Positions 53,249 through 62,010 of a DNA stretch of 64,000 nucleotides are shown here, piece by piece. Position 1 is the stretch's first letter. Each line of letters starts with the position of its first letter. Position numbers and translations under genes: made by a program. Origin of the DNA: Pseudomonas cremoricolorata (GTDB lineage: Bacteria; Pseudomonadota; Gammaproteobacteria; Pseudomonadales; Pseudomonadaceae); assembly GCF_000759535.1 (NCBI RefSeq), contig NZ_CP009455.1:1-64000 (forward strand), written 5' to 3'. Under the pieces are notes generated by a model. That model was not told the origin of the DNA. It was given only the letters and a program-made list of their open reading frames with translations, and searched no databases.

Positions 53249-53278
53249 AAAAAAACGCCCGACCATCGCTGGCCGGGC
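53249..53278 (-). terminator. Rho-independent terminator after azoR
   Basis: On the minus strand GCCCGGCCA pairs with TGGTCGGGC (one G-U-like mismatch), then a T-run of seven follows (53249-53255 as A on the plus strand). It lies 54 bases past the azoR stop. Confidence 0.8.
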
Positions 53279-53331
53279 AGGTACACCCAAAGGAGCAAAA
53301 CAGGGTGTCAGGTTTGGGAATAAGGGGTTGC

Positions 53332-53931
53332 TCAGGCCACCGCAGCGATCCGCGCCTTGGCGTGGGCGATGCCCTGGTCGTGGAAGTCGCCGCTCATGTT
53401 CAGGCCTTCGGCGTGGATGAAGTCGACTTCATGAATGCCGATGAAGGCCATGGCCTGACGCAGGTAGGGTTCCTGGTGATCGCTGACCGCACCGGCATGG
53501 ATACCGCCACGGGCCGTGAGCACGATGGCGCGCTTGCCGGTGAGCAGGCCTTGCGGGCCGGTCGGGGTGTACTTGAAGGTGATGCCGGCGCGCAGCACGT
53601 GGTCGAGCCAGGCCTTGAGCGTGCTGGGAATGGTGAAGTTGTACATCGGTGCGGCCAGCACCAGCACATCAGCGGCCAGCAGTTCATCGGTCAGCAGGTT
53701 GGAGCGCTCCAGCGCCTGGGCCTCGGCTGTCGAGCGCTGCGCCTCGGGTTTCATCCAGCCGCCGAGCAGGTCGGCGTCCAGATGCGGCACTGGGTTCACG
53801 GCCAGGTCGCGCAGGGTGATCTGATCGTCGGGGTGACTGGCCTGCCATTGCTCGACGAATTCGCGGGTCAGTTGACGCGACACGGAATCTTGCTGGCGGG
53901 CGCTGCTCTCGATGATCAATACACGGGACAT
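53332..53931 (-). CDS. azoR: FMN-dependent NADH-azoreductase AzoR
   Basis: A 199-residue flavodoxin-like quinone/azo reductase. MSRVLIIESSARQQDSVSRQ is the FMN phosphate loop; APMYNFTIPSTLKAWLDHVL and TARGGIHAGAVSDHQEPYLR are the FMN and substrate contacts typical of AzoR. It reduces azo dyes and quinones using NADH and is linked to quinone stress. ATG 53931 was chosen over 53943 because MSRVL starts the fold. A strong terminator follows. Confidence 0.93.
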   Translation of the reverse strand: MSRVLIIESSARQQDSVSRQLTREFVEQWQASHPDDQITLRDLAVNPVPHLDADLLGGWMKPEAQRSTAEAQALERSNLLTDELLAADVLVLAAPMYNFTIPSTLKAWLDHVLRAGITFKYTPTGPQGLLTGKRAIVLTARGGIHAGAVSDHQEPYLRQAMAFIGIHEVDFIHAEGLNMSGDFHDQGIAHAKARIAAVA

Positions 53932-54036
53932 GAAGGCCTCCATCGGCGAAATGTGTGCTGCGATGGAGATGAGACTAAAGGTTGACCTATCGATAAAAAA
54001 GCGTAAAAACTGGGTTCAATCTATCGAATTATTCGC

Positions 54037-54351
54037 TTATTGATGCGTACAGGCTACGCTGATCCGCAGTTTCAGCACCTCGCGGTTGAAACGCGCGGTC
54101 ACGCTCGCGCGCTCGCCTGGCGCCAGATTGACCCGCCGCACCCGCGGCGCTTCCGGGCCATTGCGCAAGGTGACCTTGCAGGCTGCTGATTGCTCACCGT
54201 AGTTGTTCAGGGTCACGGCGCCGAGATCGGGCGCCGGGTCGTAGGCCGTGAAGTCGACCTTGACCCCATCCAGGTTTTTTTCCACTTCGATGGGATAGGC
54301 CTGCGCCAGCATCGGCAGGCTGCACAACAGCATCAGGCAATAGCTCTTCAT
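54037..54351 (-). CDS. Small exported protein
   Basis: A 104-residue protein with a signal peptide (MKSYCLMLLCSLPMLAQAYP). The mature 85 residues have a beta-rich pattern (VKVDFTAYDPAPDLGAVTLN, CKVTLRNGPEAPRVRRVNLA) and two Cys. Similar small periplasmic proteins in Pseudomonas carry a misleading phosphoglycerate-kinase label in databases; there is no kinase motif here. Function unknown. Confidence 0.7.
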   Translation of the reverse strand: MKSYCLMLLCSLPMLAQAYPIEVEKNLDGVKVDFTAYDPAPDLGAVTLNNYGEQSAACKVTLRNGPEAPRVRRVNLAPGERASVTARFNREVLKLRISVACTHQ

Positions 54352-54399
54352 CAGACGCGCTCCTTGTAGGGGCGTAGCTTAGGACAACAGGAAGCCCCC

Positions 54400-55323
54400 A
54401 TGAAAGCGCCCCGCGTCACCCTCGATCAATGGCGAACCCTGCAGGCGGTGGTCGACCACGGCGGCTTCGCCCAGGCCGCCGAAGCCCTGCACCGCTCGCA
54501 ATCCTCGGTGAGCTATACGGTCGGACGCATGCAGGAACAACTGGGCGTGCCGCTGCTGCGCATCGACGGGCGCAAGGCGGTGCTCACCGAAGCCGGCGAT
54601 GTGCTGCTGCGGCGCTCGCGGCATCTGGTCAAGCAGGCCAGTCAGCTGGAAGACCTCGCCCATCACATGGAACAGGGCTGGGAAGCCGAGGTGCGGCTGG
54701 TGGTCGATGCCGCCTACCCCAATGCGCGGCTGGTGCGCGCCCTCAGCGCGTTCATGCCACAAAGCCGCGGTTGCCGGGTGCGGCTGCGCGAGGAAGTGCT
54801 GTCGGGGGTCGAGGAAGTGTTGCTCGAAGGCGTCGCGGATCTTGCCATCAGCAGCTACAGCATCGGCGGCTACCTGGGCAGCGAGCTGAGCGCGGTGGAG
54901 TTCGTCGCCGTCGCCCACCCCGAACACAGCCTGCACCGCAGCGGCCGGCAACTGACCTTCCAGGACCTGGAAAGCCAGTTGCAGGTGGTGATCCGCGACT
55001 CGGGCCGGGCGCAGCCGCGGGATGTCGGCTGGCTCGGCGCCGAGCAGCGCTGGACGGTGGGCAGCCTGGGCACTGCAGCAACGTTCGTCAGCAGCGGCCT
55101 GGGGTTTGCCTGGCTGCCGCGCCATCTGATCGAGCGCGAGCTGCGCGAAGGCGTGCTCAAACCGCTGCCGCTGGAACAGGGCGGCCGTCGTCACCCGCTG
55201 TTCTACCTCTACGCCAGCAAGGAAAAGACCCTCGGCCCGGCCACGCAGATCCTCATCGACCTGCTGCGCAATTTCGACACCGCGCCGCTCGACGTGCCCT
55301 TCGCCGCCCCCGCCCAGGCGTGA
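54400..55323 (+). CDS. LysR-family transcriptional regulator
   Basis: A 307-residue LysR protein: HTH VTLDQWRTLQAVVDHGGFAQ and SQSSVSYTVGRMQEQLGVPL, effector domain EVRLVVDAAYPNARLVRALS, VADLAISSYSIGGYLG, SGLGFAWLPRHLIERELREG. It is divergent from the small exported protein gene and 182 bases upstream of the cyclophilin gene. Its targets are unknown; the azoreductase and EamA genes nearby are candidates. Confidence 0.88.
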   Translation: MKAPRVTLDQWRTLQAVVDHGGFAQAAEALHRSQSSVSYTVGRMQEQLGVPLLRIDGRKAVLTEAGDVLLRRSRHLVKQASQLEDLAHHMEQGWEAEVRLVVDAAYPNARLVRALSAFMPQSRGCRVRLREEVLSGVEEVLLEGVADLAISSYSIGGYLGSELSAVEFVAVAHPEHSLHRSGRQLTFQDLESQLQVVIRDSGRAQPRDVGWLGAEQRWTVGSLGTAATFVSSGLGFAWLPRHLIERELREGVLKPLPLEQGGRRHPLFYLYASKEKTLGPATQILIDLLRNFDTAPLDVPFAAPAQA

Positions 55324-55505
55324 TCCGCACGCGGTGTCGGAACACCATTGCCCGACACAGTGTCGGAGCTTGGTGAGCCCTGCCAGGACAGGCGTCGCAC
55401 TGGCGGTGATCGACGAATCGCGGCACCCTAGACGCCTCGTTCGACCCCACAGGATCCGCCAGCGCCCTGCGCCGGTGGTCTCAACTCCACAAGGACTGCT
55501 TACCC

Positions 55506-56063
55506 ATGCTGAAGAAACTGCTCCTCGCCACCTGCTCGCTGGCCTTCGCCGCCAACCTCATGGCTTCCGACAAGACCCCGCACGTGCTGCTCGACACCAG
55601 CTTCGGCGCGGTGGAAATCGAACTCAATGCCGACAAGGCGCCGCTGAGCACCAAGAACTTCCTCGCCTACGTCGACAGCGGTTTCTACAACGGCACCCAG
55701 TTCCACCGGGTGATTCCGGGCTTCATGGTCCAGGGCGGCGGCTTCACCGAGCAGATGGTGCAGAAAGACACCAAAGACCCGATCAAGAACGAAGCCAGCA
55801 ACGGCCTGCTCAACACCCGCGGCACGCTGTCGATGGCGCGCACCTCCAACCCTGATTCTGCGACCAGCCAGTTCTTCATCAACGTCGCCGACAACGCCTT
55901 CCTCGACCCGGGTCGCGACGCCGGTTACGCGGTATTCGGCAAGGTCACCAAGGGCATGGACGTGGTCGACCGCATCGTCGCCTCGCCCACCACCATCAAG
56001 AAAGGTATGCGTGACGTGCCGGTCGATCCGGTGCTGATCAAGTCGGCCAAGCGCATCGACTGA
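55506..56063 (+). CDS. Exported peptidyl-prolyl cis-trans isomerase (cyclophilin)
   Basis: A 185-residue cyclophilin with a signal peptide ([20 protein letters not shown]). [38 protein letters not shown] (catalytic FHR-x-IP segment), [20 protein letters not shown] and [19 protein letters not shown] are the family signatures. It acts on periplasmic protein folding like PpiA. The start at 55506 has AAGGACTGCTTACCC ahead of it. Confidence 0.92.
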   Translation: MLKKLLLATCSLAFAANLMASDKTPHVLLDTSFGAVEIELNADKAPLSTKNFLAYVDSGFYNGTQFHRVIPGFMVQGGGFTEQMVQKDTKDPIKNEASNGLLNTRGTLSMARTSNPDSATSQFFINVADNAFLDPGRDAGYAVFGKVTKGMDVVDRIVASPTTIKKGMRDVPVDPVLIKSAKRID

Positions 56064-56129
56064 TCGTCTCGCTGCACAGGGAGGTGCAGTCGCTACCCCG
56101 CGTGAGTCTTGCCAGGAGTGTTCGTCCCC

Positions 56130-57962
56130 ATGCTGTACCGGCGTTTCGAGCAACTGATCGACATCTTCCGTGAGGCGCCGACTGAAGCGCCGCCCGGCAA
56201 GGTACTGCCCTTCTACCTCTACTACATGCGCCAGGTATGGCCGAGTTTCGCTGCGCTGCTGGTGATCGGCCTGATCGCTTCGCTGATCGAAGTGGCGATG
56301 TTCAGCTTCCTCAGCCGCATCATCGACCTGGCCCAGGGCACGCCCAACGTCAATTTCTTCAGCCAGCACAGCGGTGAGCTGATCTGGATGCTGGTGGTGG
56401 TGCTGCTGTTGCGGCCGATCTTCTTCGGCCTGCACGACCTGCTGGTGCACCAGACCATCAACCCCGGCATGACCAGCCTGATCCGCTGGCAGAACCACAC
56501 CTACGTACTGCGCCAGAGCCTGAACTTCTTCCAGAACGATTTCGCCGGGCGTATCGCCCAGCGCATCATGCAGACCGGCAACTCGCTGCGCGACTCGGCG
56601 GTGCAGGCGGTCGATGCGCTGTGGCACGTGCTGATCTACGCCATCACCTCACTGGTGCTGTTCGCCGAGGCCGACTGGCGCCTGATGCTGCCGCTGCTGG
56701 TGTGGATCGTTGGCTACATCGGTGCGCTGTGCTACTACGTGCCGCGGGTCAAGGCGCGCTCGGTGGTGTCTTCCGATGCCCGCTCCAAGCTCATGGGGCG
56801 CATCGTCGACGGCTACACCAACATCACCACCCTGAAGCTGTTCGCCCACACCGACCATGAGCAGCAATACGCCCGCGAAGCGATCCGCGAGCAGACCGAA
56901 AAGACCCAGCTCGCCTCGCGCGTGGTCACCAGCATGGATGTGGTCATCACCAGCCTCAACGGCCTGCTGGTGGTCACCACCACCGGGCTTGCCCTGTGGC
57001 TGTGGACGCAGTCGCTGATCAGCGTCGGCGCCATCGCCCTGGCCACGGGCCTGGTGATCCGTATCGTGAATATGTCGGGCTGGATCATGTGGGTGGTCAA
57101 CGGCATCTTCGAGAACATCGGCATGGTCCAGGACGGCCTGCAGACCATCGCCCAACCGGTCACGGTGCGCGACCAACCCAACGCACCGGCGCTCGACGTC
57201 AGCCGCGGCGCAGTGCATTTCCACCACGTCGACTTCCACTACGGCAAGGCCAGCAACGTCATTCAGGGGCTGGAGCTGAACATCCGCCCCGGCGAGAAGA
57301 TCGGCCTGATCGGGCCGTCCGGCGCTGGCAAGTCGACCCTGGTCAACCTGCTGCTGCGCCTGTACGACATCCATGGCGGACAGATTCTGATCGACGATCA
57401 GGACATCGCCACCGTCAACCAGGCCAGCCTGCGCGCGCAGATCGGCATGATCACCCAAGACACCTCGCTGCTGCACCGCTCGATTCGCGAGAACCTGCTG
57501 TATGGCAGGCCCGAGGCCAGCGAGGCCGAGATGCGTGAAGCGGTGCGCCAGGCACGCGCCGACGAGTTCATCCCGCAGCTGTCCGATGCCCAAGGCCGCA
57601 CCGGCTTCGATGCCCATGTCGGTGAGCGTGGGGTCAAGCTCTCGGGCGGCCAGCGTCAGCGCATCGCCATTGCCCGGGTGCTGCTGAAGAACGCGCCGAT
57701 TCTGATCATGGACGAAGCCACCTCGGCGCTCGATTCGGAGGTCGAAGCGGCGATTCAGGAGAGCCTGGAAACGCTGATGCAAGGCAAGACGGTCATTGCC
57801 ATCGCCCACCGCCTGTCGACCATCGCGCGCATGGACCGCCTGGTGGTGCTCGACAAAGGCAAGATCGTCGAGATGGGCAGCCATGCCGAGCTGCTGGCGC
57901 ACAAGGGCGTGTATGCCCGGCTGTGGCAGCACCAGACCGGTGGTTTCGTCGGTATCGATTGA
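56130..57962 (+). CDS. ABC transporter, fused permease/ATPase exporter
   Basis: A 610-residue half-transporter with an N-terminal membrane domain (six helices, about 40-330) and a C-terminal nucleotide-binding domain. Walker A GPSGAGKST near 396, Q-loop ITQDTSLLHRSIRENLLYGR, signature LSGGQRQRIAIAR near 504, Walker B ILIMDEATSALDSEVEAAIQ, and switch His in IAHRLSTIARMDRLVVLD. MsbA/LmrA-like; the substrate (lipid, peptide or drug) is unknown. ATG 56130 was chosen; TTG at 56109 is possible. Confidence 0.9.
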   Translation: MLYRRFEQLIDIFREAPTEAPPGKVLPFYLYYMRQVWPSFAALLVIGLIASLIEVAMFSFLSRIIDLAQGTPNVNFFSQHSGELIWMLVVVLLLRPIFFGLHDLLVHQTINPGMTSLIRWQNHTYVLRQSLNFFQNDFAGRIAQRIMQTGNSLRDSAVQAVDALWHVLIYAITSLVLFAEADWRLMLPLLVWIVGYIGALCYYVPRVKARSVVSSDARSKLMGRIVDGYTNITTLKLFAHTDHEQQYAREAIREQTEKTQLASRVVTSMDVVITSLNGLLVVTTTGLALWLWTQSLISVGAIALATGLVIRIVNMSGWIMWVVNGIFENIGMVQDGLQTIAQPVTVRDQPNAPALDVSRGAVHFHHVDFHYGKASNVIQGLELNIRPGEKIGLIGPSGAGKSTLVNLLLRLYDIHGGQILIDDQDIATVNQASLRAQIGMITQDTSLLHRSIRENLLYGRPEASEAEMREAVRQARADEFIPQLSDAQGRTGFDAHVGERGVKLSGGQRQRIAIARVLLKNAPILIMDEATSALDSEVEAAIQESLETLMQGKTVIAIAHRLSTIARMDRLVVLDKGKIVEMGSHAELLAHKGVYARLWQHQTGGFVGID

Positions 57963-58018
57963 TGCCTGCCGAGGTTCATGGCTGGTGGTTGCAGCCAGCC
58001 ATGAACCCTCGGCGTCCT

Positions 58019-59146
58019 TCACTCACAGCGATACGGCAGCAGCGTTTTCGCCTGCTCGGCGTAGGCCTGTACGCCGACGCGCTCTTCACACAGAAACTCG
58101 TCCACCGCCTGGCGCAGACCAGGGTGCAGCAGGTAGTGCCAGGAGTGCGTGAGCACCGGCTCGAAACCGCGAATCAGCTTGTGCTCGCCCTGGGCGCCGG
58201 CGTCAAAGCGGCGCAGGTCCTGGCCGATGGCGAACTCCATGCCCTGGTAGAAACAGGTTTCGAAATGCAGCCGGTCGAACTCGTCCAGGCAGCCCCAGTA
58301 ACGTCCATACAGGCTGTCGCTGCCCAGCAGACTCAAGGCCATGGCCACCTCACGACTGCCCTGGCGGGCGATCACCACATGAATCGCCTCGGGCATGCGC
58401 TCGGCAATCAGGCTGAAGAAGGCGCGGGTCAGGTACGGCGCGCGGCGCCGCACTGCATAGGTGTTGGCGTAGCAGCGGTAGATGAAGTCCCACTGCGCCT
58501 CGCTCAGCTCGCCACCCTGATGGTGGGTAAAAACGATGCCCTGCCCCGCCACCTGCTCGCGCTCCTTGCGCAGTTGTTTGCGCTTGCGCGAGGTCAGGGT
58601 GTCGAGGAAATCCTGAAAGTCGCGGTAGTCGCGGTTGCGCCAGTGGAACTGGCAGCCCAGCCGTTGCAGCCAGCCGGGCTGCGTGGCCAGCAGTTGATCG
58701 AGGCCTGGGTCGGTGAAGTTGATGTGTGCGCCCGACAACTGCCCCTTGTTCAGGTACTCGGGTAGCGCCTGCACCAGCAACTGGGCATCGGCCTGGTCAT
58801 GCGCCAGCAGCCGTGGGCCGCTGACCGGGCTGAACGGCACAGCGCCGAGCAGCTTTGGGTAATAGGCGATGCCGGCGCGTTCACAGGCCTCGGCCCAGCC
58901 GTGATCGAACACGTACTCGCCGAACGAATGCCACTTGCGGTAGGCCGGCAGCAGCGCCCGCACGTCCCCGTCGCGCTCAAGCACCAGGTGCTCGGCGGCC
59001 CAGCCGGTGGCGCGGCAGACACTGGCGCTGTCTTCCATGGCGCTGAGAAAGGCGTGGCGCAGAAACGGCTGGTCGGGCGGCACCAGGGCATCCCAGGTCG
59101 CTGCGGGCAGGTCGTGCAGGTGGGCAAGGCTGTGCAGGCTGATCAC
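58019..59146 (-). CDS. GNAT-like protein of the DUF482/BioF2 family
   Basis: About 375 residues of a housekeeping-type DUF482 protein. FLRHAFLSAMEDSASVCRAT, LTSRKRKQLRKEREQVAGQG (basic acyl-CoA/tRNA site), FETCFYQGMEFAIGQDLRRF and FDAGAQGEHKLIRGFEPVL are family signatures. It is a remote relative of the two acyltransferases in the quorum-sensing operon. The likely start is GTG 59146 (MISLHSL); TTG 59173 is the longer choice. Function unknown. Confidence 0.8.
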   Translation of the reverse strand: MISLHSLAHLHDLPAATWDALVPPDQPFLRHAFLSAMEDSASVCRATGWAAEHLVLERDGDVRALLPAYRKWHSFGEYVFDHGWAEACERAGIAYYPKLLGAVPFSPVSGPRLLAHDQADAQLLVQALPEYLNKGQLSGAHINFTDPGLDQLLATQPGWLQRLGCQFHWRNRDYRDFQDFLDTLTSRKRKQLRKEREQVAGQGIVFTHHQGGELSEAQWDFIYRCYANTYAVRRRAPYLTRAFFSLIAERMPEAIHVVIARQGSREVAMALSLLGSDSLYGRYWGCLDEFDRLHFETCFYQGMEFAIGQDLRRFDAGAQGEHKLIRGFEPVLTHSWHYLLHPGLRQAVDEFLCEERVGVQAYAEQAKTLLPYRCE

Positions 59147-59387
59147 GGGCGCTACTCGGGCATGAAGAGGCAAGCAGTATCAGGGAAGTTGCCGCGCACA
59201 CTCAAACCTCGATACGCGTTTTAAACGAAGTGCCATCAACCAGACATGAATCTGTCACCCCCCCTCGCAATACTTGCGCCTGTTTTTCGGAACCTGAGAA
59301 ACCTGTCTAGTCAGGGCGTTTCCGAAGGCATGCCAACTCAGGGGCGGGCGTTCGAGCCTCCCCTCTTTTTCCAACAGGGAGAACTGT

Positions 59388-60632
59388 ATGCGTCTTGTTT
59401 CTACACTTACCGGAGTCAGCCTGACCGGCATGGTACTGGCACTGAGCACTCCGGCCAGTGCTGCCGTCGACGCCAAGCTGCTCGAAATGCTGCGAGCCAA
59501 CGGCTCGATCAACCAGGCGCAGTACAGCGAGCTGCAAGCGGATCTGGCCAACGAGACCAAGGAAAAGGCCGCACAGAAAGCTCAGTCCGAGCGCATGAGT
59601 TCCTTCGAACAGAAAGTGGCCTGGGCCGCCAAGACCCAAATCAAGGGTGATGTGCGTCTGCGCTACGAAGACGTCAACGTCAACGACCCGAACAGCCGCA
59701 GCAACAACCAGGACCGCGAACGCGTTCGCGCCCGTGTCGGCTTCTACAGCGAGATCAACCCGCAGGTCGACGCCGGCGTGCGTATCGCCACCGGCAGCAG
59801 CGCCGATGCGCGCTCGACCAACCAGAGCCTGGACAACTACTTCGAGAAGAAATCGCTGTGGGTGGACCTGGCCTACCTCGACTGGCACCCGACCGCCATC
59901 CCCAACCTGCACCTGATCGGCGGCAAGATGCAGCAGCCTTGGGTGAGCATGGGCGACATCATCTGGGACAGCGACATCAACCCCGAAGGTGTAGCGGCCA
60001 CCTACAAGCATGACCTGGGCGGCGCCGAGGTGTTCGGCAGCATCGGCCACTACATGCTCAAGGACAACGTCGACGGCAACGGCGTGCAGTTCAAGCACGA
60101 TGCGCAGCTCTACCACGCTCAGTTGGGCACCAAGTTTGCCGCCACCGACGCGCTCAAGTTCACCGTCGGTGCCAGCCTGTACGGCTACGACAACGACAAG
60201 CCATCGGCCGTACTGCGCGCCCTGGGCAACACCACCGACGAGTTCCAGCTGGTGGAAGGCTTTGGCCAGGTCGACTTCACCGGCTTCGCCATCCCGCTGT
60301 CGGCCTACGGCCAGTACGTGAAGAACACCGAGAGCACCGACGGCATGGACCAGGCCTGGCTGGCCGGTCTGAAAACCAAGATCGGCACCTGGAGCCTGGA
60401 CTACAACTACCGCGACGTGCAGCGTAACGGTGTGGTCAGCGCCTTCACCGACTCGGACTTCGGCAACGGCTTCACCGGCTCGCGCGGCCACAAGTTCAAG
60501 GTCGGCTACGAGATCGACAAGAACTTCTCGCTCGGCGCTGCCTACCTGATGGCCAAGACCGACTACTCCAACCTGCCCAACAGCAACGCCGACGTCGACA
60601 CCCTGCAGGTCGATCTGGAAGCGAAGTTCTAA
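59388..60632 (+). CDS. Outer-membrane porin (putative porin family)
   Basis: A 414-residue outer-membrane beta-barrel protein. Signal peptide MRLVSTLTGVSLTGMVLALS; then a short coiled-coil segment (NGSINQAQYSELQADLANET) and many amphipathic strands (KGDVRLRYEDVNVNDPNSRS, VRARVGFYSEINPQVDAGVR, LKFTVGASLYGYDNDKPSAV). It ends with the C-terminal aromatic residue F (DTLQVDLEAKF), which BAM recognises. ATG 59388 is preceded by AGGGAG. A strong terminator follows. Confidence 0.9.
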   Translation: MRLVSTLTGVSLTGMVLALSTPASAAVDAKLLEMLRANGSINQAQYSELQADLANETKEKAAQKAQSERMSSFEQKVAWAAKTQIKGDVRLRYEDVNVNDPNSRSNNQDRERVRARVGFYSEINPQVDAGVRIATGSSADARSTNQSLDNYFEKKSLWVDLAYLDWHPTAIPNLHLIGGKMQQPWVSMGDIIWDSDINPEGVAATYKHDLGGAEVFGSIGHYMLKDNVDGNGVQFKHDAQLYHAQLGTKFAATDALKFTVGASLYGYDNDKPSAVLRALGNTTDEFQLVEGFGQVDFTGFAIPLSAYGQYVKNTESTDGMDQAWLAGLKTKIGTWSLDYNYRDVQRNGVVSAFTDSDFGNGFTGSRGHKFKVGYEIDKNFSLGAAYLMAKTDYSNLPNSNADVDTLQVDLEAKF

Positions 60633-60657
60633 GCCACAAAACGTTCTGACAAACGAA

Positions 60658-60697
60658 AACGGGAAGCGCCGATCGCATACGGCGCTTCCCGTTTTTT
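60658..60697 (+). terminator. Rho-independent terminator after the porin gene
   Basis: AACGGGAAGCGCC pairs with GGCGCTTCCCGTT around the loop GATCGCATAC, and a run of six T residues ends it. It lies 26 bases past the porin stop. The stem also has A residues on the other side and may end the convergent KAS III transcript as well. Confidence 0.93.
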
Positions 60698-60727
60698 CGT
60701 TTGCAGGCGGGTGACTCCGCCGTGTGG

Positions 60728-61849
60728 TCAGCGCTTGCGCAGCACCACGCTGCCAATCGAATACCCCGCCCCGAACGAACTCAACACCCCCACTGCGCCC
60801 GGCGCCAGGTCGTCCTGGTACAGGTGCAGGGCGATCACCGAACCGGCCGAACTGGTGTTGGCGTAACGGTCGAGAATCACCGGCGCTTCGCTTTCGCTCA
60901 CTTCACGCCCCAGCAGCTTCTTGACGATCAGGTGGTTCATGCTGAGGTTGGCCTGGTGCAGCCAGAAGCGCTGTACATCGCTGGGCTGCAAGCCGTTGTC
61001 GCTGAGGTGCCCGGCGATCAGCTCGGCAACCATCGGGCACACTTCACGGAAGACCTTGCGACCCTCCTGCACGAACAGCTTGTCGGCACTGGCTGCACTG
61101 TCTTCGGCTGCGCGGTTGAGGAAGCCGAAGTTGTTGCGGATGTTGTTGGAAAACTGCGTCAACAGGCGCGTGCTGACGATGTCGAACTGATGCGCCGAGG
61201 TGGCCTGGTCCTGGCGCTCGATGAGCACTGCGGTGGCGGCATCGCCGAAGATGAAGTGGCTATCGCGGTCGCGGAAGTTGAGGTGGCCGGTGCACACCTC
61301 GGGGTTGACCACCAGCACCGCACGGGCTTGGCCGAGCTGCACGCTATTGGCGGCGGTCTGGATGCCGAAGGTGGCCGATGAACACGCGACGTTCATGTCG
61401 AAAGCGAAGCCTTGGATGCCCAGCGCGGCCTGCACTTCGATGGCGATGGCCGGATACGGCCGTTGCAGGTTGGAGCAGGCGACGATCAGCCCGTCGACAT
61501 CGGCGGCGCTGCGCCCGGCGCGTTCCAGCGCCTGGCGGGCGGCAGCCACGGCCATTTCGCACAACACCGAAGGCTCATCGTTGCTGCGCTCGGGCAGGCT
61601 GGGTTTCATCCGCTGCGGATCGAGGATGCCGGCCTTGTCCATGACGAAGCGGCTCTTGATGCCGGAGGCTTTTTCGATGAACGCGGCGTTGGACTCGGGC
61701 AACGCCTCGACCTCGCCCCGCTCGATGGCCTCGGCCTGGGCGGCATTGGCCTGACGCACCCAGGTGTTGTACGACTCCACCAGCTCTTCGTTGGAAATGC
61801 TCTGCGCCGGGGTGTACAGGCCGGTGCCGCTGATCACGACATTGTGCAC
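60728..61849 (-). CDS. Beta-ketoacyl-ACP synthase III (FabH-like)
   Basis: A 373-residue KAS III enzyme that condenses an acyl-CoA with malonyl-ACP. Catalytic triad: Cys near 155 in NVACSSATFG, His near 296 in WLHQANLS, Asn near 329 in DRYANTSSAGS. The protein is longer than the standard FabH (about 320), as in the Pseudomonas form that uses medium-chain acyl-CoAs from beta-oxidation. The GTG start at 61849 has GAGG eight bases upstream. Confidence 0.9.
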   Translation of the reverse strand: MHNVVISGTGLYTPAQSISNEELVESYNTWVRQANAAQAEAIERGEVEALPESNAAFIEKASGIKSRFVMDKAGILDPQRMKPSLPERSNDEPSVLCEMAVAAARQALERAGRSAADVDGLIVACSNLQRPYPAIAIEVQAALGIQGFAFDMNVACSSATFGIQTAANSVQLGQARAVLVVNPEVCTGHLNFRDRDSHFIFGDAATAVLIERQDQATSAHQFDIVSTRLLTQFSNNIRNNFGFLNRAAEDSAASADKLFVQEGRKVFREVCPMVAELIAGHLSDNGLQPSDVQRFWLHQANLSMNHLIVKKLLGREVSESEAPVILDRYANTSSAGSVIALHLYQDDLAPGAVGVLSSFGAGYSIGSVVLRKR

Positions 61850-62010
61850 GGTCGTTCCTCTGCTCTAGGGCCAGCACCTGCCGGGCACTGGCGAAAATAC
61901 GGACTGAATGCTGGCACCTTGGTGCCAGATTGAACAGGTGCTGCCCCCGGTCGAACCAGGGGTATTGGGTCAAGCGTAGACGGCGGCCAGTGTGCCACAA
62001 ATCCCCAGGG
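61850..62010. other. Intergenic region between the KAS III and hrpA genes
   Basis: 161 bases without a gene. It carries the KAS III promoter and the end of the hrpA transcript; no clear hairpin with T-run is seen. Confidence 0.4.

Noticed and set aside
54037..54351. Phosphoglycerate kinase-related label
   Set aside because: The protein is a 104-residue exported beta-rich protein without any kinase motif.
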